A stretch of DNA of 64,000 nucleotides from NCBI RefSeq assembly GCF_002101595.1, contig NZ_LQOM01000021.1, positions 1 to 64,000 of the forward strand, given 5' to 3'. Position numbers and translations under genes: made by a program. The stretch comes from Mycobacterium celatum (GTDB taxonomy: Bacteria > Actinomycetota > Actinomycetes > Mycobacteriales > Mycobacteriaceae). Positions 34,468-45,082 of this stretch are shown piece by piece (the first letter of the stretch is position 1; each line of letters starts with the position of its first letter). The notes beneath the pieces were generated by a model. It was not told the origin of the DNA. It saw only the letters and a list, made by a program, of their open reading frames with translations, and made no database searches.

Positions 34468-37076
34468 GGCTGCACCGGCTGGTTCTGCGCAACTACCGCG
34501 GCATCGACCATCGCGAGCTCGACTTCCCCGACCACGGGGTGGTGGTCGTGTGCGGGGCCAACGAGGTCGGCAAGTCCTCGATGATCGAGGCTCTGGATCT
34601 GCTGCTGGAATCCAAGGACCGCTCGACCAAAAAGGACGTCAAGCAGGTCAAGCCGACCCACGCCGACGTCGGCTCGGAAGTCACCGCCGAAATCAGCACC
34701 GGCCCTTACCGTTTCGTCTACCATAAGCGCTTCCACAAGAAACCCGAGACGCAGTTGACGGTGTTGGCACCGCACCGCGAACAGCTCACCGGCGACGAGG
34801 CGCACGAGCGGGTGCGGGCCATGCTCGCCGAGACGGTGGACACCGAGCTCTGGCGTGCTCAACGCGTCCTGCAGGCGGATTCGACGGCGGCGGTCGACCT
34901 GTCCGGCTGCGACGCGTTGTCGCGCGCGCTCGACGTCGCGGCCGGTGACGCCGCCGCGTTGTCGGGTACCGAGCCGCTGCTCATCGAGCGGATCGACGTC
35001 GAGTACGCCCGCTACTTCACCCCGACCGGTCGCCCGACAGGGGAGTGGGCCGCCGCGATCGCTGCGCTGGGCGACGCCGAGGCCGAAGTGGAGCGGTGCG
35101 CGGCCGCGGTCGCCGAAGTTGACCAACGGGTACAACGGCACGCCGCGCTGACCGCGGAACTGGCCGAGTTGTCGCAGCAGCAGAAGGCCGCGCGTGACCG
35201 GCACAGCGCCGCTCAAAGCGCCGCCGACAAAATCGCCGAACTCACCGAACAGTTGCGGGAAGCCAAGCTGATCGCCGCGGCCGCCACCGCGACCAGCGCC
35301 GCGTCAACGGCGGCGTACACCGAACGGCTTAGGCTGCGCACGGAAATCGACACCCGCACCGCGGCGGTCGCCGCGTCGGAAGCCGAGGCCCGCGACGTCG
35401 CCGAGGCGGAGTCGACGGCACACGAGGTCGTCGTGGCCGCCGAGGCCGTCGTCGAGGAGGCGGAAAAGGCCCTGGCGGCCGCGCAGCAGCGTGCCGAATC
35501 TGCCCGTCGCGTCGTCGCCGAGCTGTCCCGCCGCGACGAAGCCGACCGCTTGGCCGCCCGACTAGCGAAAATCGACGCCGCCCGGGCCGAACTCGACCCG
35601 ATCGGCGTCGAACTGGCCGCAATCGCGTTGACCGACGGGACATTCCAGCGGATCGAGCAGGCGGCTGCCGCCGTCGACCTCGCCGAAGGACAGCTTGCGA
35701 TGATCTCGACGACGGTGGAATTCACCGCCCTCAGCGACATCGAACTGGCCGTCGACAACCAGCGGATGCCGCTATCGGCGGGGCAGAGCTGGTCGATGAC
35801 CGCCGGCGCCGCCACCGAGGTCGAGGTTCCCGGGGTCTTGACGGCGCGGTTCAGCGCAGGCGTCACCGCCGTCGAAGTGCAAGCCAAATATGCGGCGGCG
35901 CAAGAGGAATTGGCCGCAGCGCTGGCCGCCGGGCAGGTGGCCGACATGGCCGCGGCACGATACACCGACCGTCGGCGCCGCGAACTCCAGCAGAGTCGCG
36001 ACCGTCTGACCGCCACCCTGACCGCCCTGTGCGGCGACGACGATGTCGAAGAGCTGCGCTCGCACCTTGCCCGGCTGCGCGCCGACCAAGTCCCAAACAT
36101 CGTTACGGACAGCGCCGCGGCCGGCGCCGAACTCGACGCCGCCGAAACCGCCCGCAGCCAAGCCGCCAAAGACTGCGAAACCCATCGCCGCGTCGCGGCC
36201 GCGGCGGCGCACAAATTCACCGAAATAGCCACGCAAGCAAAACTTTTACGCGACAAGGTGGCGAGCCAGCGTGCCGAGCTGGCCGCCGCTGCCGATCGGC
36301 TAGCCCAGCAGCGCGCATCGATTGCGGACGACCAACTGGCGGCCACAGCCGACGCCGATCAGCGCGCCGCGCAAACCGCCGAGCGGCGGGTCGCCGAGCT
36401 GTCCGAACAACTGGCCGCGGCCGCACCCGATGCCGTCGCGGCCGAGTTGGCCGAGGCCGCCGATGCGGCCGATGCGCTGCGCGCCCGCCACGACGAGGCG
36501 GCGCGGGTGCTACACGAGATCGCCGTCGAACTCGCCGTATTCGGCACCGAAGGCCGTCACGGCAAGCTCGACACTGCCCAGACCAAACGCGAACACGCCC
36601 ACAGCGAATACCTGCGAGTGCAGCGACGGGCCCGAGCTGTGCAGCTGCTGCGGTCGGTGATGGCGCGTCACCGCGACACCACCCGGCTGCGCTACGTCGA
36701 GCCGTTCCGCGCCGAACTGCAGCGGCTCGGGCGTCCCGTGTTCGGGCCGAGCTTCGAGGTCGACGTCGACAGCGACTTGTGTATCCGCAGCCGCACTCTC
36801 GACGGCTGCACGGTGCCGTACGAGTCGTTGTCCGGCGGAGCCAAGGAGCAACTCGGCATCCTGGCGCGGCTGGCCGGGGCGGCGCTGGTCGCCAAGGAGG
36901 ATAGCGTCCCGGTGCTGATCGACGACGCTCTCGGGTTCACCGATCCCGAGCGGCTGGCCCGGATGGGCGACGTATTCGACACACTGGGCGAAAACGGCCA
37001 GGTGATCGTGCTGACGTGTACCCCCGCCCGCTACGACGGCGTCAAGGGCGCGCACCGCATCGAATTGAGCGCCTAA
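34464..37076 (+). CDS. SbcC/YhaN-like SMC-type ATPase (Rv1278-like)
   Basis: The 870-residue protein has Walker A CGANEVGKSSMIEAL near residues 30-45, then Ala/Glu/Arg-rich coiled coil (about 200-400 and 480-740) around a small globular insert (near SMTAGAATEVEVPGV). The C-terminal head has signature SGGAKEQLGILARLAG and Walker B PVLIDDALGFTD. It is shorter than E. coli SbcC (about 1,050) and I find no CxxC zinc hook anywhere in it, which places it nearer B. subtilis YhaN. Joined to the phosphoesterase gene, it presumably works in double-strand-break processing. Confidence 0.9.
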   Translation: MRLHRLVLRNYRGIDHRELDFPDHGVVVVCGANEVGKSSMIEALDLLLESKDRSTKKDVKQVKPTHADVGSEVTAEISTGPYRFVYHKRFHKKPETQLTVLAPHREQLTGDEAHERVRAMLAETVDTELWRAQRVLQADSTAAVDLSGCDALSRALDVAAGDAAALSGTEPLLIERIDVEYARYFTPTGRPTGEWAAAIAALGDAEAEVERCAAAVAEVDQRVQRHAALTAELAELSQQQKAARDRHSAAQSAADKIAELTEQLREAKLIAAAATATSAASTAAYTERLRLRTEIDTRTAAVAASEAEARDVAEAESTAHEVVVAAEAVVEEAEKALAAAQQRAESARRVVAELSRRDEADRLAARLAKIDAARAELDPIGVELAAIALTDGTFQRIEQAAAAVDLAEGQLAMISTTVEFTALSDIELAVDNQRMPLSAGQSWSMTAGAATEVEVPGVLTARFSAGVTAVEVQAKYAAAQEELAAALAAGQVADMAAARYTDRRRRELQQSRDRLTATLTALCGDDDVEELRSHLARLRADQVPNIVTDSAAAGAELDAAETARSQAAKDCETHRRVAAAAAHKFTEIATQAKLLRDKVASQRAELAAAADRLAQQRASIADDQLAATADADQRAAQTAERRVAELSEQLAAAAPDAVAAELAEAADAADALRARHDEAARVLHEIAVELAVFGTEGRHGKLDTAQTKREHAHSEYLRVQRRARAVQLLRSVMARHRDTTRLRYVEPFRAELQRLGRPVFGPSFEVDVDSDLCIRSRTLDGCTVPYESLSGGAKEQLGILARLAGAALVAKEDSVPVLIDDALGFTDPERLARMGDVFDTLGENGQVIVLTCTPARYDGVKGAHRIELSA

Positions 37077-37119
37077 CACTCGCTGCCGACATACACTCAC
37101 CCGCAATAGGGGGTGAGTG

Positions 37120-38709
37120 ATGGACTTGAACTGCGATTACGTGGTCGTCGGCACGGGGTCGGCGGGGGCGGTGCTCGCCAATCGGCTCAGCGCCGACCCG
37201 GCGGTCTCGGTGGTGGCGCTGGAGGCGGGTCCGCGAGACACCAACAAGTTCATCCGCATACCCGCGGCGTTCTCCAAGCTGTTCCGCACCGAGGTGGACT
37301 GGGATTACCTGACCGAACCGCAGAAGGAGCTGGCCGGCCGCGAGATCTATTGGCCGCGGGGCAAGATGCTCGGCGGATCGTCGTCGATGAACGCGATGAT
37401 GTGGGTGCGAGGGTTCGGCGCCGACTACGACGAGTGGGCCGCCCAGGCGGGTCCGGAATGGTCGTACGGCGAGGCCCTGAGCTACTTTCGGCGCATCGAA
37501 AACGTCGCCGACGCTTGGCATTTCGTCAGCGGCGACGAGAGTGGCGTGACCGGCCCCCTGATCTTGTCCCGCCAGCGCAGCCCGCGCAGCTCGACCGCGG
37601 CCTGGCTGACCACCGCGCGGGAATGCGGATTCGGCACTGCCCACCCGAATTCCGCTGCGCCGGAAGGCTTCTGTGAAACCGTCGTCACTCAGCGCAAGGG
37701 CGCTCGGTGGAGCACCGCCGACGCCTACCTCAAACCGGTGCTGCGCCGCAAGAACCTCGACGTGCTCACTCAGGCCACTGCGACCCGGGTGCTCTTCGAC
37801 GGCAACCGCGCAACCGGGGTGGAATTCGACCACGGCGGCCAACGCCGCATCGTCCACGCCCGCCGCGAGGTGGTGCTGTGCGGCGGCGCCATCAACACCC
37901 CGCAGCTGTTGATGCTCTCCGGCATCGGTGATTCCGACCACCTCGACGACCACGACATCGCCATCGTGCACCACGCACCCGAGGTGGGGCAGAACCTGCG
38001 TGACCACCTCGTCACACCGCTGGGCTTCGAGGTCGAACAGGACAGTCTGTACCTCGCCGAGAAGCCCAAGCAGCTGGTCAACTATTTGCTGCGGCGCCGC
38101 GGCATGCTGACGTCCAATGTCGGTGAGGCATACGGGTTTGTCCGCAGCAGACCGGAGTCGGAGCTGCCCGACCTCGAGCTGATTTTCGCACCGGCGCCCT
38201 ACTTCGACCAGGGAATCGGGGAGCCGTACCCCCGGCACGCCGTGGTATTCGGGCCGATCCTGCTCAAGCCACACAGTCGCGGGCAGATCTTGCTGCGATC
38301 CGCCGATCCGCACGCCAAGCCGATCATCGACCCGCGCTACCTGTCGGATCCCGACGGCGTCGACCGCGCCACGATGATGGCGGGCCTGCGGATCTGCGCG
38401 CGGATGGCCCAGACGCTGCCGCTGAAGGGTTTGCTCGGCGCCATCGCCCGACCGCAGGGCGCCACCGAACTGGACGACGCTACCCTCGAGGAGGCGCTCA
38501 ACACCTGCTCGCACACCCTGTACCACCCGGTGAGCACCTGCCGGATGGGCACCGACGACGCCAGCGTCGTCGACCCGCAGCTGCGGGTCCGCGGCGTCGA
38601 AGCGCTGCGGGTGGCCGACGCGTCGGTGATGCCGAGCATCATCCGCGGGCACACCCACGCGCCCGCCGTGCTGATCGGCGAGAAGGCCGCGGATTTGATC
38701 TCCTCATAA
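37120..38709 (+). CDS. GMC-family FAD oxidoreductase (Rv1279-like)
   Basis: A 529-residue flavoprotein. The dinucleotide fold is at the start (YVVVGTGSAGAVLANRLS), GMC signature 1 is GKMLGGSSSMNAMMWVRG, signature 2 is GGAINTPQLLMLSGIG, and the active-site pair comes from HTLYHPVSTCRMG and HTHAPAVLIGEKAA. This is the choline-dehydrogenase-like branch, which oxidises alcohols; the substrate is unknown. ATG 37120 has AGGGGG six bases upstream; the ORF could begin one codon earlier at GTG 37117. Confidence 0.92.
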   Translation: MDLNCDYVVVGTGSAGAVLANRLSADPAVSVVALEAGPRDTNKFIRIPAAFSKLFRTEVDWDYLTEPQKELAGREIYWPRGKMLGGSSSMNAMMWVRGFGADYDEWAAQAGPEWSYGEALSYFRRIENVADAWHFVSGDESGVTGPLILSRQRSPRSSTAAWLTTARECGFGTAHPNSAAPEGFCETVVTQRKGARWSTADAYLKPVLRRKNLDVLTQATATRVLFDGNRATGVEFDHGGQRRIVHARREVVLCGGAINTPQLLMLSGIGDSDHLDDHDIAIVHHAPEVGQNLRDHLVTPLGFEVEQDSLYLAEKPKQLVNYLLRRRGMLTSNVGEAYGFVRSRPESELPDLELIFAPAPYFDQGIGEPYPRHAVVFGPILLKPHSRGQILLRSADPHAKPIIDPRYLSDPDGVDRATMMAGLRICARMAQTLPLKGLLGAIARPQGATELDDATLEEALNTCSHTLYHPVSTCRMGTDDASVVDPQLRVRGVEALRVADASVMPSIIRGHTHAPAVLIGEKAADLISS

Positions 38710-38772
38710 CCGCGAGAGTGCAACTGCCGACGGGTCCACTCGCGAAATGCGTCGTGGAATGCACTTTCGCGG
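38710..38772. terminator. Inverted repeat between convergent genes
   Basis: Arms CCGCGAGAGTGCA (38710-38722) and TGCACTTTCGCGG (38760-38772) pair at 12 of 13 positions around a 37-base loop. It starts directly after the GMC gene stop and ends ten bases before the end of oppA on the other strand, which fits a bidirectional terminator. No U-tract follows. Confidence 0.6.
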
Positions 38773-38781
38773 CATCAGACG

Positions 38782-40437
38782 TCAGCGAGTGAACCCGATC
38801 GCGGTGTAGACCACATCGGCCAGCCCGTGCGCGCCGTAGTTGGCCAGCGTGCTGCGTACAGCGATGTCGCCGGGTGACTGGAACAGCGGCAGGTTGAAGC
38901 CCTCCTGCCAGATCATCATGTCGACCTGGTTGGCCAGCGCACGCGCCTTGTCCGGATCCAGCTCGGAGAGCGTCTGCTCGATCTTGGCGTCGATCTCGCG
39001 ATTGCCGATCTTGCCGAAGTTGCTGTCTCCGTCCGAGGTGTAGATCTGCGGCAGCGCAGAGAGCGGGAAAGCGTTGCCCACCCAACCGAATTGGGTGATG
39101 TCGAAGTCGCCGACGGACACGTGCTGGCTGAAGAATCCGGTGCCGGGCTTGGGGTCGAGCAGCAGCTTGACCCCGATCTTGGCCAGGTTCTGCTGAGCCA
39201 CCAAGGCGATCTGCCGCGCCGATTGACCGTCGTAGAACACGTCGCGGATCACCAGCTGTTTGCCGTCCTTCTCCCGCACCGCCCCGTTGAGTTTCCAGCC
39301 CAACGCATCCAAATCGCCACGAGCTTGGTCGGGGTTGTAAGCGCATGGGCCGCTGTTGTTTTGGTAGCCCACCTGGCCGGCGACGTAGACGTGATTGTTC
39401 AGCGGCGCCGGATGGCCGGTCAGGCCGTGCTGGACGACGTCGACGATCGCCTGGCGGTCGATGCCCCGACAGATCGCCAGCCGCAGCTTCTCGTCGGCCA
39501 GGATGGATCCGGGTGCGCCGTTGAAGGTGAGGTGGTACCAGGTGGGCGCCGGCGCGCTGCGGATCACGATTCCCGGGGTGCGCGCAGCGGTGACCATGTC
39601 GTCGAGGGTGGCCACTCCGGCTGCATCGATCGCATTGTTCTGCAGGGCGGGAATGACGGCGGTGGAGTCGAGCACCAGGAACGTGATGGAGTCCAGCCGC
39701 GGTCTGGCGCCCCACCAACGCGGATTGCGGGTCAGCACAATGCGCTGCGCGGTCCGGTCGATGGTGGTCACGATGAACGGTCCGGCCGACGGGCCGGGCG
39801 CATTGAGTTGGCCCTTGTTGAATACGTCCGGGTTCGCGGTCATGCTGCGTGGCTGCATGCCGCCCGCGAACATTCCTCGCCACTCCGCGTACGGCTCGGC
39901 GAACGTCACCACCGCCTGGCGATCGTCGCGGCCCCTGGTCACCGACTGCACCCGTTCGAATCCGGCCCTGCTGGCGATCAGGTAGCGCTTGTCGCGACCG
40001 CTGCACGCGTCGACCATTGATTTGAGGTCTTCCCAGGTGATCGGGGTGCCGTCGCTCCACACTGCTTTCGGGTTGATCGTGTAGGTGACGACCTGCGGCG
40101 TGGTGCTGGTCAGCTCGACGTTGGTGAAGTAGTCGGTATTGAGTTTCAGCGAGCCGTCGGGCTGGGTGATGAATGCGCCCGGAAGCGTCGGCGCCACAAT
40201 GGAACCGACGTCGGCGGTGTTGCCGTCGATGTTGAGTTCGTTGAAATTTTCCGGGAAAGATGTCAGCGCAAGCCGCAGGTTGCCGCCATCGCGCAGCGTC
40301 GCCGGGTCGCGCGGGTTGATGTCGCTGGTGCTGCCGACCCGCGCGGCGTGCGTCTCCGGAAGATCCCGATACCCGCTCGAACAGCCGGTGACGACCAACA
40401 AGACCACCGACAGCAGCACCACAAGCCGGCTAGACAT
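38782..40437 (-). CDS. oppA: Oligopeptide ABC transporter, substrate-binding lipoprotein OppA
   Basis: The 551-residue protein has a lipoprotein signal ([21 protein letters not shown]; acylated Cys at about 19) and SBP-family-5 architecture: [60 protein letters not shown] and [14 protein letters not shown]. Family 5 proteins bind peptides; in M. tuberculosis OppA also binds glutathione and bradykinin. ATG 40437 overlaps the end of oppD by eight bases. It is the last gene of oppB-C-D-A, as in H37Rv Rv1280c. Confidence 0.93.
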   Translation of the reverse strand: MSSRLVVLLSVVLLVVTGCSSGYRDLPETHAARVGSTSDINPRDPATLRDGGNLRLALTSFPENFNELNIDGNTADVGSIVAPTLPGAFITQPDGSLKLNTDYFTNVELTSTTPQVVTYTINPKAVWSDGTPITWEDLKSMVDACSGRDKRYLIASRAGFERVQSVTRGRDDRQAVVTFAEPYAEWRGMFAGGMQPRSMTANPDVFNKGQLNAPGPSAGPFIVTTIDRTAQRIVLTRNPRWWGARPRLDSITFLVLDSTAVIPALQNNAIDAAGVATLDDMVTAARTPGIVIRSAPAPTWYHLTFNGAPGSILADEKLRLAICRGIDRQAIVDVVQHGLTGHPAPLNNHVYVAGQVGYQNNSGPCAYNPDQARGDLDALGWKLNGAVREKDGKQLVIRDVFYDGQSARQIALVAQQNLAKIGVKLLLDPKPGTGFFSQHVSVGDFDITQFGWVGNAFPLSALPQIYTSDGDSNFGKIGNREIDAKIEQTLSELDPDKARALANQVDMMIWQEGFNLPLFQSPGDIAVRSTLANYGAHGLADVVYTAIGFTR

Positions 40438-42271
40438 CGGCGTGTGCCCCCGGGACCGCGGCCAGTAGTCGTCGGGTGTACTCGTGCTGTGGATTGGTGA
40501 AAACCTGTTCGCCATCGCCCTGTTCCACGATTGTTCCCCGGTACATCACCGCGACCCGGTGTGCCAGGTGCTTGACCACCGAAAGATCATGCGACACAAA
40601 TAGATACGACAACCCGAACTGCTCCTGCAGGTCGAGCAGCAGATTGATGATGCCGGCTTGAATCGACACGTCGAGCGCCGACACCGGCTCGTCGAGCGCA
40701 AGGATCTTCGGCTGCAACGCCAGCGCCCGGGCAATTCCGATCCGCTGCTTCTGCCCGCCGGAGAACTCGGCGGGATAGCGGCTCGCGTCGGCATTGTCGA
40801 GCCCGACGATCTCCAGCAGCTCGGCGACTCGCTCCTCGCAGCGGCGTCGGTCAAAACCATTGGCCACCAACGGTTCAGCGATCACATCGAATACCGGCAG
40901 TCGAGGGTCCAGCGACGCGACCGGATCCTGGAACACCACCTGCAGCTCGGTGCGCAGCTTACGACGGGCCACCGAGTCGAGCGCTGCGACGTCAGCACCG
41001 AGAATCTCGATGGAACCCGCCTGCGGCCTCGCGAGGTCGAGAATTTGGGACAGCGTAGTCGATTTGCCCGAACCGGATTCGCCGACGATGCCCAGCGTGC
41101 GGCCCTGCTCCAAGGCGAAGCTGACCCCGTCGACCGCCCGCACCTCGCCCACCCGTCTTCGGAAAACCACACCCTTGGTCAGCGGATAGGTCTTGACCAG
41201 ATCGGCCACTTGCAGCACCACCGGCGGTTCGCCCGCCGTGGTATCGGTGTATGACGGTCCGGTGGACACGCCGAAGATTTCGGCCGCACTGCGGCCCGCC
41301 ACATCGTCGGTGCGGATGCACGCTGCCCGATGGCCGTCGGCGATGGCAACGAGATCCGGTTCTGCAGAGCGGCATTCGTCGATCGCGAGCGGGCAGCGCG
41401 GGGCGAATGTGCAGACGCCGGGGGACAGTGACGTTATCGTCGGCGGCGCGCCCGGGATCGGAATCAGCCGGGTGCCCTGCGGGGCGTCGAGTCGCGGCAC
41501 CGACCCCAGCAGCCCGACCGTGTAGGGCATCCGACGGTCACGGTAGAGCTCGTCGACGGCAGCGATCTCGACAGGGCGTCCGGCGTACATGACCAGCGCT
41601 CGATCGGCGAACTCCGACACCACACCCAGGTCGTGGGTGATGATCAGCACGCCGGCGCCGGTGACGTCGCGCGCGGTTCGGAGCACGTCCAGGATCTGCG
41701 CCTGTACGGTCACGTCCAGCGCGGTGGTCGGTTCGTCGCAGATCAGCAGGTCGGGGTCGTTGGCGATCGCAATCGCGATCACCACCCGCTGGCGCTCGCC
41801 GCCGGACAGCTCGTGCGGGAAAGCCCTTGCGCGGCGCTGCGGTTGCGCGATACCGACCAGCTCGAGCAGCTCGACGGAGCGCTTGCGGGCATCGGCTCGG
41901 CTGATCCCGCGGTGGTGGACCTCGATGGCCTCGGCGATCTGGTCGCCGACGGTGTAGACGGGCGTCAGTGCCGACATCGGGTCTTGGAACACTGTGCCGA
42001 TGGTCTTGCCGCGGATCCGTGACATCGGCTGGTCGCCGAGCGTGAGCAATTCTTCGCCGTGCAGCCGTACCGATCCCGACACCCGGGCATATTCCGGCAG
42101 CAGTCCGACGACGGCCATCGCGGCAGTGGTTTTGCCGCAACCGGATTCGCCGACGATGGCGACCACTTCACCGGGGTCGATGTGGTAGCTGGTGCCGCGC
42201 ACGGCGGGCACGACCACGTCTTCGGTTTCGAAGGTGACGGTCAAGTCCGTCACCTCGAGCAGCGCGGTCAT
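40430..42271 (-). CDS. oppD: Oligopeptide ABC transporter, fused double ATPase OppD
   Basis: The 613-residue protein contains two complete ABC ATPases. The first has [26 protein letters not shown] and [12 protein letters not shown], followed by the Cys-containing C-terminal extension of peptide ATPases ([16 protein letters not shown]). The second has [25 protein letters not shown] and [12 protein letters not shown]. This is an OppD-OppF fusion, as in Rv1281c. Both catalytic sites look intact. It powers peptide import through OppB-OppC. Confidence 0.94.
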   Translation of the reverse strand: MTALLEVTDLTVTFETEDVVVPAVRGTSYHIDPGEVVAIVGESGCGKTTAAMAVVGLLPEYARVSGSVRLHGEELLTLGDQPMSRIRGKTIGTVFQDPMSALTPVYTVGDQIAEAIEVHHRGISRADARKRSVELLELVGIAQPQRRARAFPHELSGGERQRVVIAIAIANDPDLLICDEPTTALDVTVQAQILDVLRTARDVTGAGVLIITHDLGVVSEFADRALVMYAGRPVEIAAVDELYRDRRMPYTVGLLGSVPRLDAPQGTRLIPIPGAPPTITSLSPGVCTFAPRCPLAIDECRSAEPDLVAIADGHRAACIRTDDVAGRSAAEIFGVSTGPSYTDTTAGEPPVVLQVADLVKTYPLTKGVVFRRRVGEVRAVDGVSFALEQGRTLGIVGESGSGKSTTLSQILDLARPQAGSIEILGADVAALDSVARRKLRTELQVVFQDPVASLDPRLPVFDVIAEPLVANGFDRRRCEERVAELLEIVGLDNADASRYPAEFSGGQKQRIGIARALALQPKILALDEPVSALDVSIQAGIINLLLDLQEQFGLSYLFVSHDLSVVKHLAHRVAVMYRGTIVEQGDGEQVFTNPQHEYTRRLLAAVPGAHADV

Positions 42272-43197
42272 TTGGAACGCCGCTTTCTGCGGCGTCCGGC
42301 TCCGCTGCCGGGGTCGAACGCGTCACGCAGCCCGTCGCCGGCAAGGTTGGCGCACAACACGGTCAGCACCAGTGCGCCGGCCGGGAACAGGAAAACCCAG
42401 GGGAACGTGGTGGTCGACGGAGTGCCGTCGGCGATCAGCGTGCCCAGCGACACATCGGGTGGTTGCACACCGAATCCCAGGAAACTCAAGCCGGTTTCGG
42501 CCAGGATCGCGAACCCCACGTTGAGCGTCGCGTCGATGATGAGGATCGAGGCGACGTTGGGCACGATGTGTCCGACGATGATGCGACGGCTCGACACCCC
42601 CATATACCGTGCCGCGCGGATGAATTCGCGCTCCCGCAGGCTCATCGTCAACCCGCGCACCATCCGTGAGCTGACCATCCAACCGAACGCCGCGAGCAGC
42701 ACGATCAGCCACAGAATGCTGCTCGACTGTTTGGTCCGCGGAGTGACGATAGCGATCAGGAGGAAGCTCGGAACCACGAGCAGCAGATCCACCAGCCACA
42801 TCAAAACCCGGTCGCGCCAGCCGCCGAAGTAGCCCGCCACCGACCCGACCGTGGCGGCGATGCTGGTCGAGATCACTGCCACACAGAAGCCGATCAGCAT
42901 CGACTTCTGCATGCCCCGCAGGGTGCGCGCCAGCAGGTCCTGGCCGAGCGCGTTGGTGCCGAACCAGTGCTGCAGCGACGGCGGCTGCAGCAGCGCGCCG
43001 GAATCCAACGCGGTGTAGCTGTAGGGGAGGAGCGGCGGCAGCGTGTAGCAGCCGACGAACAGCACCGCCAACAGAATCAACGCAACCACGGCGGGCTTGT
43101 TACGGATGAACCGGCGCACCAACAGATTTCGCCGCGACGTAAAAGCAGCCGGGTGGATGCCGGACCGGACCGGCGTCGTCTCCGTCGTCGCGGTCAT
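42268..43197 (-). CDS. oppC: Oligopeptide ABC transporter permease OppC
   Basis: The 309-residue permease has an N-terminal OppC domain ([17 protein letters not shown]) and about six membrane segments. The EAA loop reads [26 protein letters not shown] and ends in the conserved Gly. An [17 protein letters not shown] segment is typical of OppC/DppC. It overlaps both neighbours by four bases on the minus strand, so the whole transporter is translationally coupled. Confidence 0.93.
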   Translation of the reverse strand: MTATTETTPVRSGIHPAAFTSRRNLLVRRFIRNKPAVVALILLAVLFVGCYTLPPLLPYSYTALDSGALLQPPSLQHWFGTNALGQDLLARTLRGMQKSMLIGFCVAVISTSIAATVGSVAGYFGGWRDRVLMWLVDLLLVVPSFLLIAIVTPRTKQSSSILWLIVLLAAFGWMVSSRMVRGLTMSLREREFIRAARYMGVSSRRIIVGHIVPNVASILIIDATLNVGFAILAETGLSFLGFGVQPPDVSLGTLIADGTPSTTTFPWVFLFPAGALVLTVLCANLAGDGLRDAFDPGSGAGRRRKRRSK

Positions 43198-44171
43198 GAC
43201 ACCCGAATCCTGGGATCCAGCATCGCGTAGATGACGTCCGACAGCAGCCCGGCAACCAGAATCGCCGCCCCGGTGAACACCGTGATCGCGACGACGACGT
43301 TGGTGTCCTGGGTCGAGATGCCTTGCACCACCCAGTCGCCCATGCCGTGCCAGCCGAAGATCTTCTCGACGAACACCGCCCCGACGACCAGGCCGCTCAC
43401 TCCGTAGGCGAACAAGGTGGCCATCGGGATCAACGCAGTGCGCAGGCCATGCTTGAACAGCGCGCGCCGGCGGGTCAAGCCCTTAGCGCGCGCGGTCCGG
43501 ATGAAATCCTCGCCCAGGACATCGAGCATCGCGTTGCGCTGGTAGCGACTGAAACCCGCGATCGCGCCGAGCGCGAGCGTCAGAGTCGGCAACACGATGT
43601 GCTGGATGCGGTCGACGATCCGGTCCCATGCGCTGCCGAACGGAATGGGTGACGTCTCGCCGGTATAGAGGAAGATCCGCACGCCGGTGAGCATGTTGAC
43701 TCGGAGCCCGGCCAAGATGAGCAGGCCCGCCAGCACGAACGACGGGATGCTCAGGATGAGCAACGACAGCACGGTGACCACCCGGTCGCTCAGCTGATAC
43801 TGCCGGATCGCGCCCCAGGCTCCCACCACGACGCCGATCACGGCGCCCAGCACCGAGCCGATCACCACCAGGCGCAGACTGACGCCGGTCCGCCGCCAGA
43901 GCTCCTCGGAGACGGGATGGCCGGTCACCGTGGCGCCGAAGTCACCGCGAACCGCGCCGGAAACCCAATTGGCGTAGCGGATGGGGATTGGTTTATCCAG
44001 GCCAAGCTCAACGACTTTGGCATGGATGGCCTCCGGCGGCGGCTGAGGGTGGCGCTGGACGAAACTGTCCAGCGGATGAAACGTCACCGACGCCAGGCAA
44101 AACGCCAAGAACGACGCCAGCGTCAGCAACACGAGGTAGTTCAGCAAGCGACGCGCCAAGAAGCGGATCAT
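43194..44171 (-). CDS. oppB: Oligopeptide ABC transporter permease OppB
   Basis: The 325-residue permease starts MIRFLARRLLNYLVLLTLAS (ATG 44171) and has the family's long first periplasmic loop (RHPQPPPEAIHAKVVELGLD ... GDFGATVTGHPV). The EAA motif reads EDFIRTARAKGLTRRRALFKHGLR. The length equals that recalled for Rv1283c. It is the first gene of the opp run; the frame continues to 44219, but the family start is at 44171. It diverges from canA across 167 bases, which must hold both promoters. Confidence 0.92.
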   Translation of the reverse strand: MIRFLARRLLNYLVLLTLASFLAFCLASVTFHPLDSFVQRHPQPPPEAIHAKVVELGLDKPIPIRYANWVSGAVRGDFGATVTGHPVSEELWRRTGVSLRLVVIGSVLGAVIGVVVGAWGAIRQYQLSDRVVTVLSLLILSIPSFVLAGLLILAGLRVNMLTGVRIFLYTGETSPIPFGSAWDRIVDRIQHIVLPTLTLALGAIAGFSRYQRNAMLDVLGEDFIRTARAKGLTRRRALFKHGLRTALIPMATLFAYGVSGLVVGAVFVEKIFGWHGMGDWVVQGISTQDTNVVVAITVFTGAAILVAGLLSDVIYAMLDPRIRVS

Positions 44172-44338
44172 GCCTGCCGGCCTCGCCCGTGTCGCATGGG
44201 CACAGGGTAAGAGATGCACTTGCCCAGTGCCGCGAACAGATGCGATCCGGCTGATTCGTACCGGTGAACAGCAACGGCCGAATTGTTAGAATCAGCCACC
44301 CGAATGCTCGATCCAGCAAACAACGCAAGGAGATTGGC

Positions 44339-44830
44339 GTGACGGTTACCGACGACTATCTGGCCAACAACGCCCAATACGCGAGCTCCTTCAACGGCCC
44401 GCTGCCGATGCCACCGAGCAAACACGTTGCGATCGTCGCATGCATGGATGCCCGGCTCGATGTCTACCGCGCACTCGGGATCAAGGAGGGCGAGGCGCAC
44501 GTCATCCGCAACGCCGGCGGGGTAGTCAGCGACGACGCGATCCGTTCACTGGCGATCAGCCAGCGGTTGCTAGGTACCCGCGAGATCATCCTCATTCACC
44601 ACACCGACTGCGGGATGCTCACCTTCACCGACGACGACTTCAAGCGTGCCATCCTGAACGAGACCGGTATCAGACCGGCCTGGGCCGCCGAGGCCTTCCC
44701 GGACCCGGCCGAGGACGTCAAGCAGTCGCTGCGTCGCATCGAAGCCAACCCGTTCGTCACCAAGCACGAGTCGCTGCGCGGGTTTGTGTTCGACGTGGCC
44801 ACCGGCAAGCTCCACGAGGTCACCCGCTGA
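44339..44830 (+). CDS. canA: Beta-carbonic anhydrase CanA
   Basis: The 163-residue enzyme has zinc ligands C35 (VACMDARLD), H88 and C91 (HHTDCGM) and the D37-R39 pair, the active-site layout of beta carbonic anhydrases and nearly identical to Rv1284. It interconverts CO2 and bicarbonate. GTG 44339 has AAGGAG six bases upstream; the upstream extension of the frame to 44264 lacks such support. It ends LHEVTR like its homologue. Confidence 0.93.
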   Translation: MTVTDDYLANNAQYASSFNGPLPMPPSKHVAIVACMDARLDVYRALGIKEGEAHVIRNAGGVVSDDAIRSLAISQRLLGTREIILIHHTDCGMLTFTDDDFKRAILNETGIRPAWAAEAFPDPAEDVKQSLRRIEANPFVTKHESLRGFVFDVATGKLHEVTR

Positions 44831-45082
44831 CGCGGCACCCGCCAGGCCACCCGCGTCTGAGCGTGAATCCCGGGCGGCGACTGTGAATCGTGGGCGGCCC
44901 CAGTCGAAAATTCCCGCCCTCACCTCACACTCGAAGCCCTCAGTTCGCACTCGACCATTGGCGACGGCCTACCCGCCTCGGCGCGCCCGTTGACACCGGC
45001 CGCCCGGCCTGAGTAAATTCACGGTAACGATCATAAATATGGCCAATCTAGCCAACTTTACCGGGAATCACGTGGGAGCCTT
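44831..45082. other. Intergenic region with degenerate inverted repeats and the cysD promoter
   Basis: 252 bases without a supportable gene. The first half (about 44861-44955) has two near-repeats beginning GTGAATC, each followed by a GGGCGG run, facing CCGCCC-like and TCACACTC sequences downstream, so it can fold imperfectly. It resembles a decayed copy of the intergenic palindromes found elsewhere in this window. The second half is AT-richer (ACGATCATAAATATGG) and should hold the cysD promoter; the Shine-Dalgarno is GGGAG just before ATG 45083. Confidence 0.5.

Noticed and set aside
45000-45082. Riboswitch or defined regulator site before cysD
   Set aside because: The AT-rich stretch has only weak partial symmetry (TGGC and GCCA eleven bases apart) and no recognisable riboswitch core, so I do not claim one.
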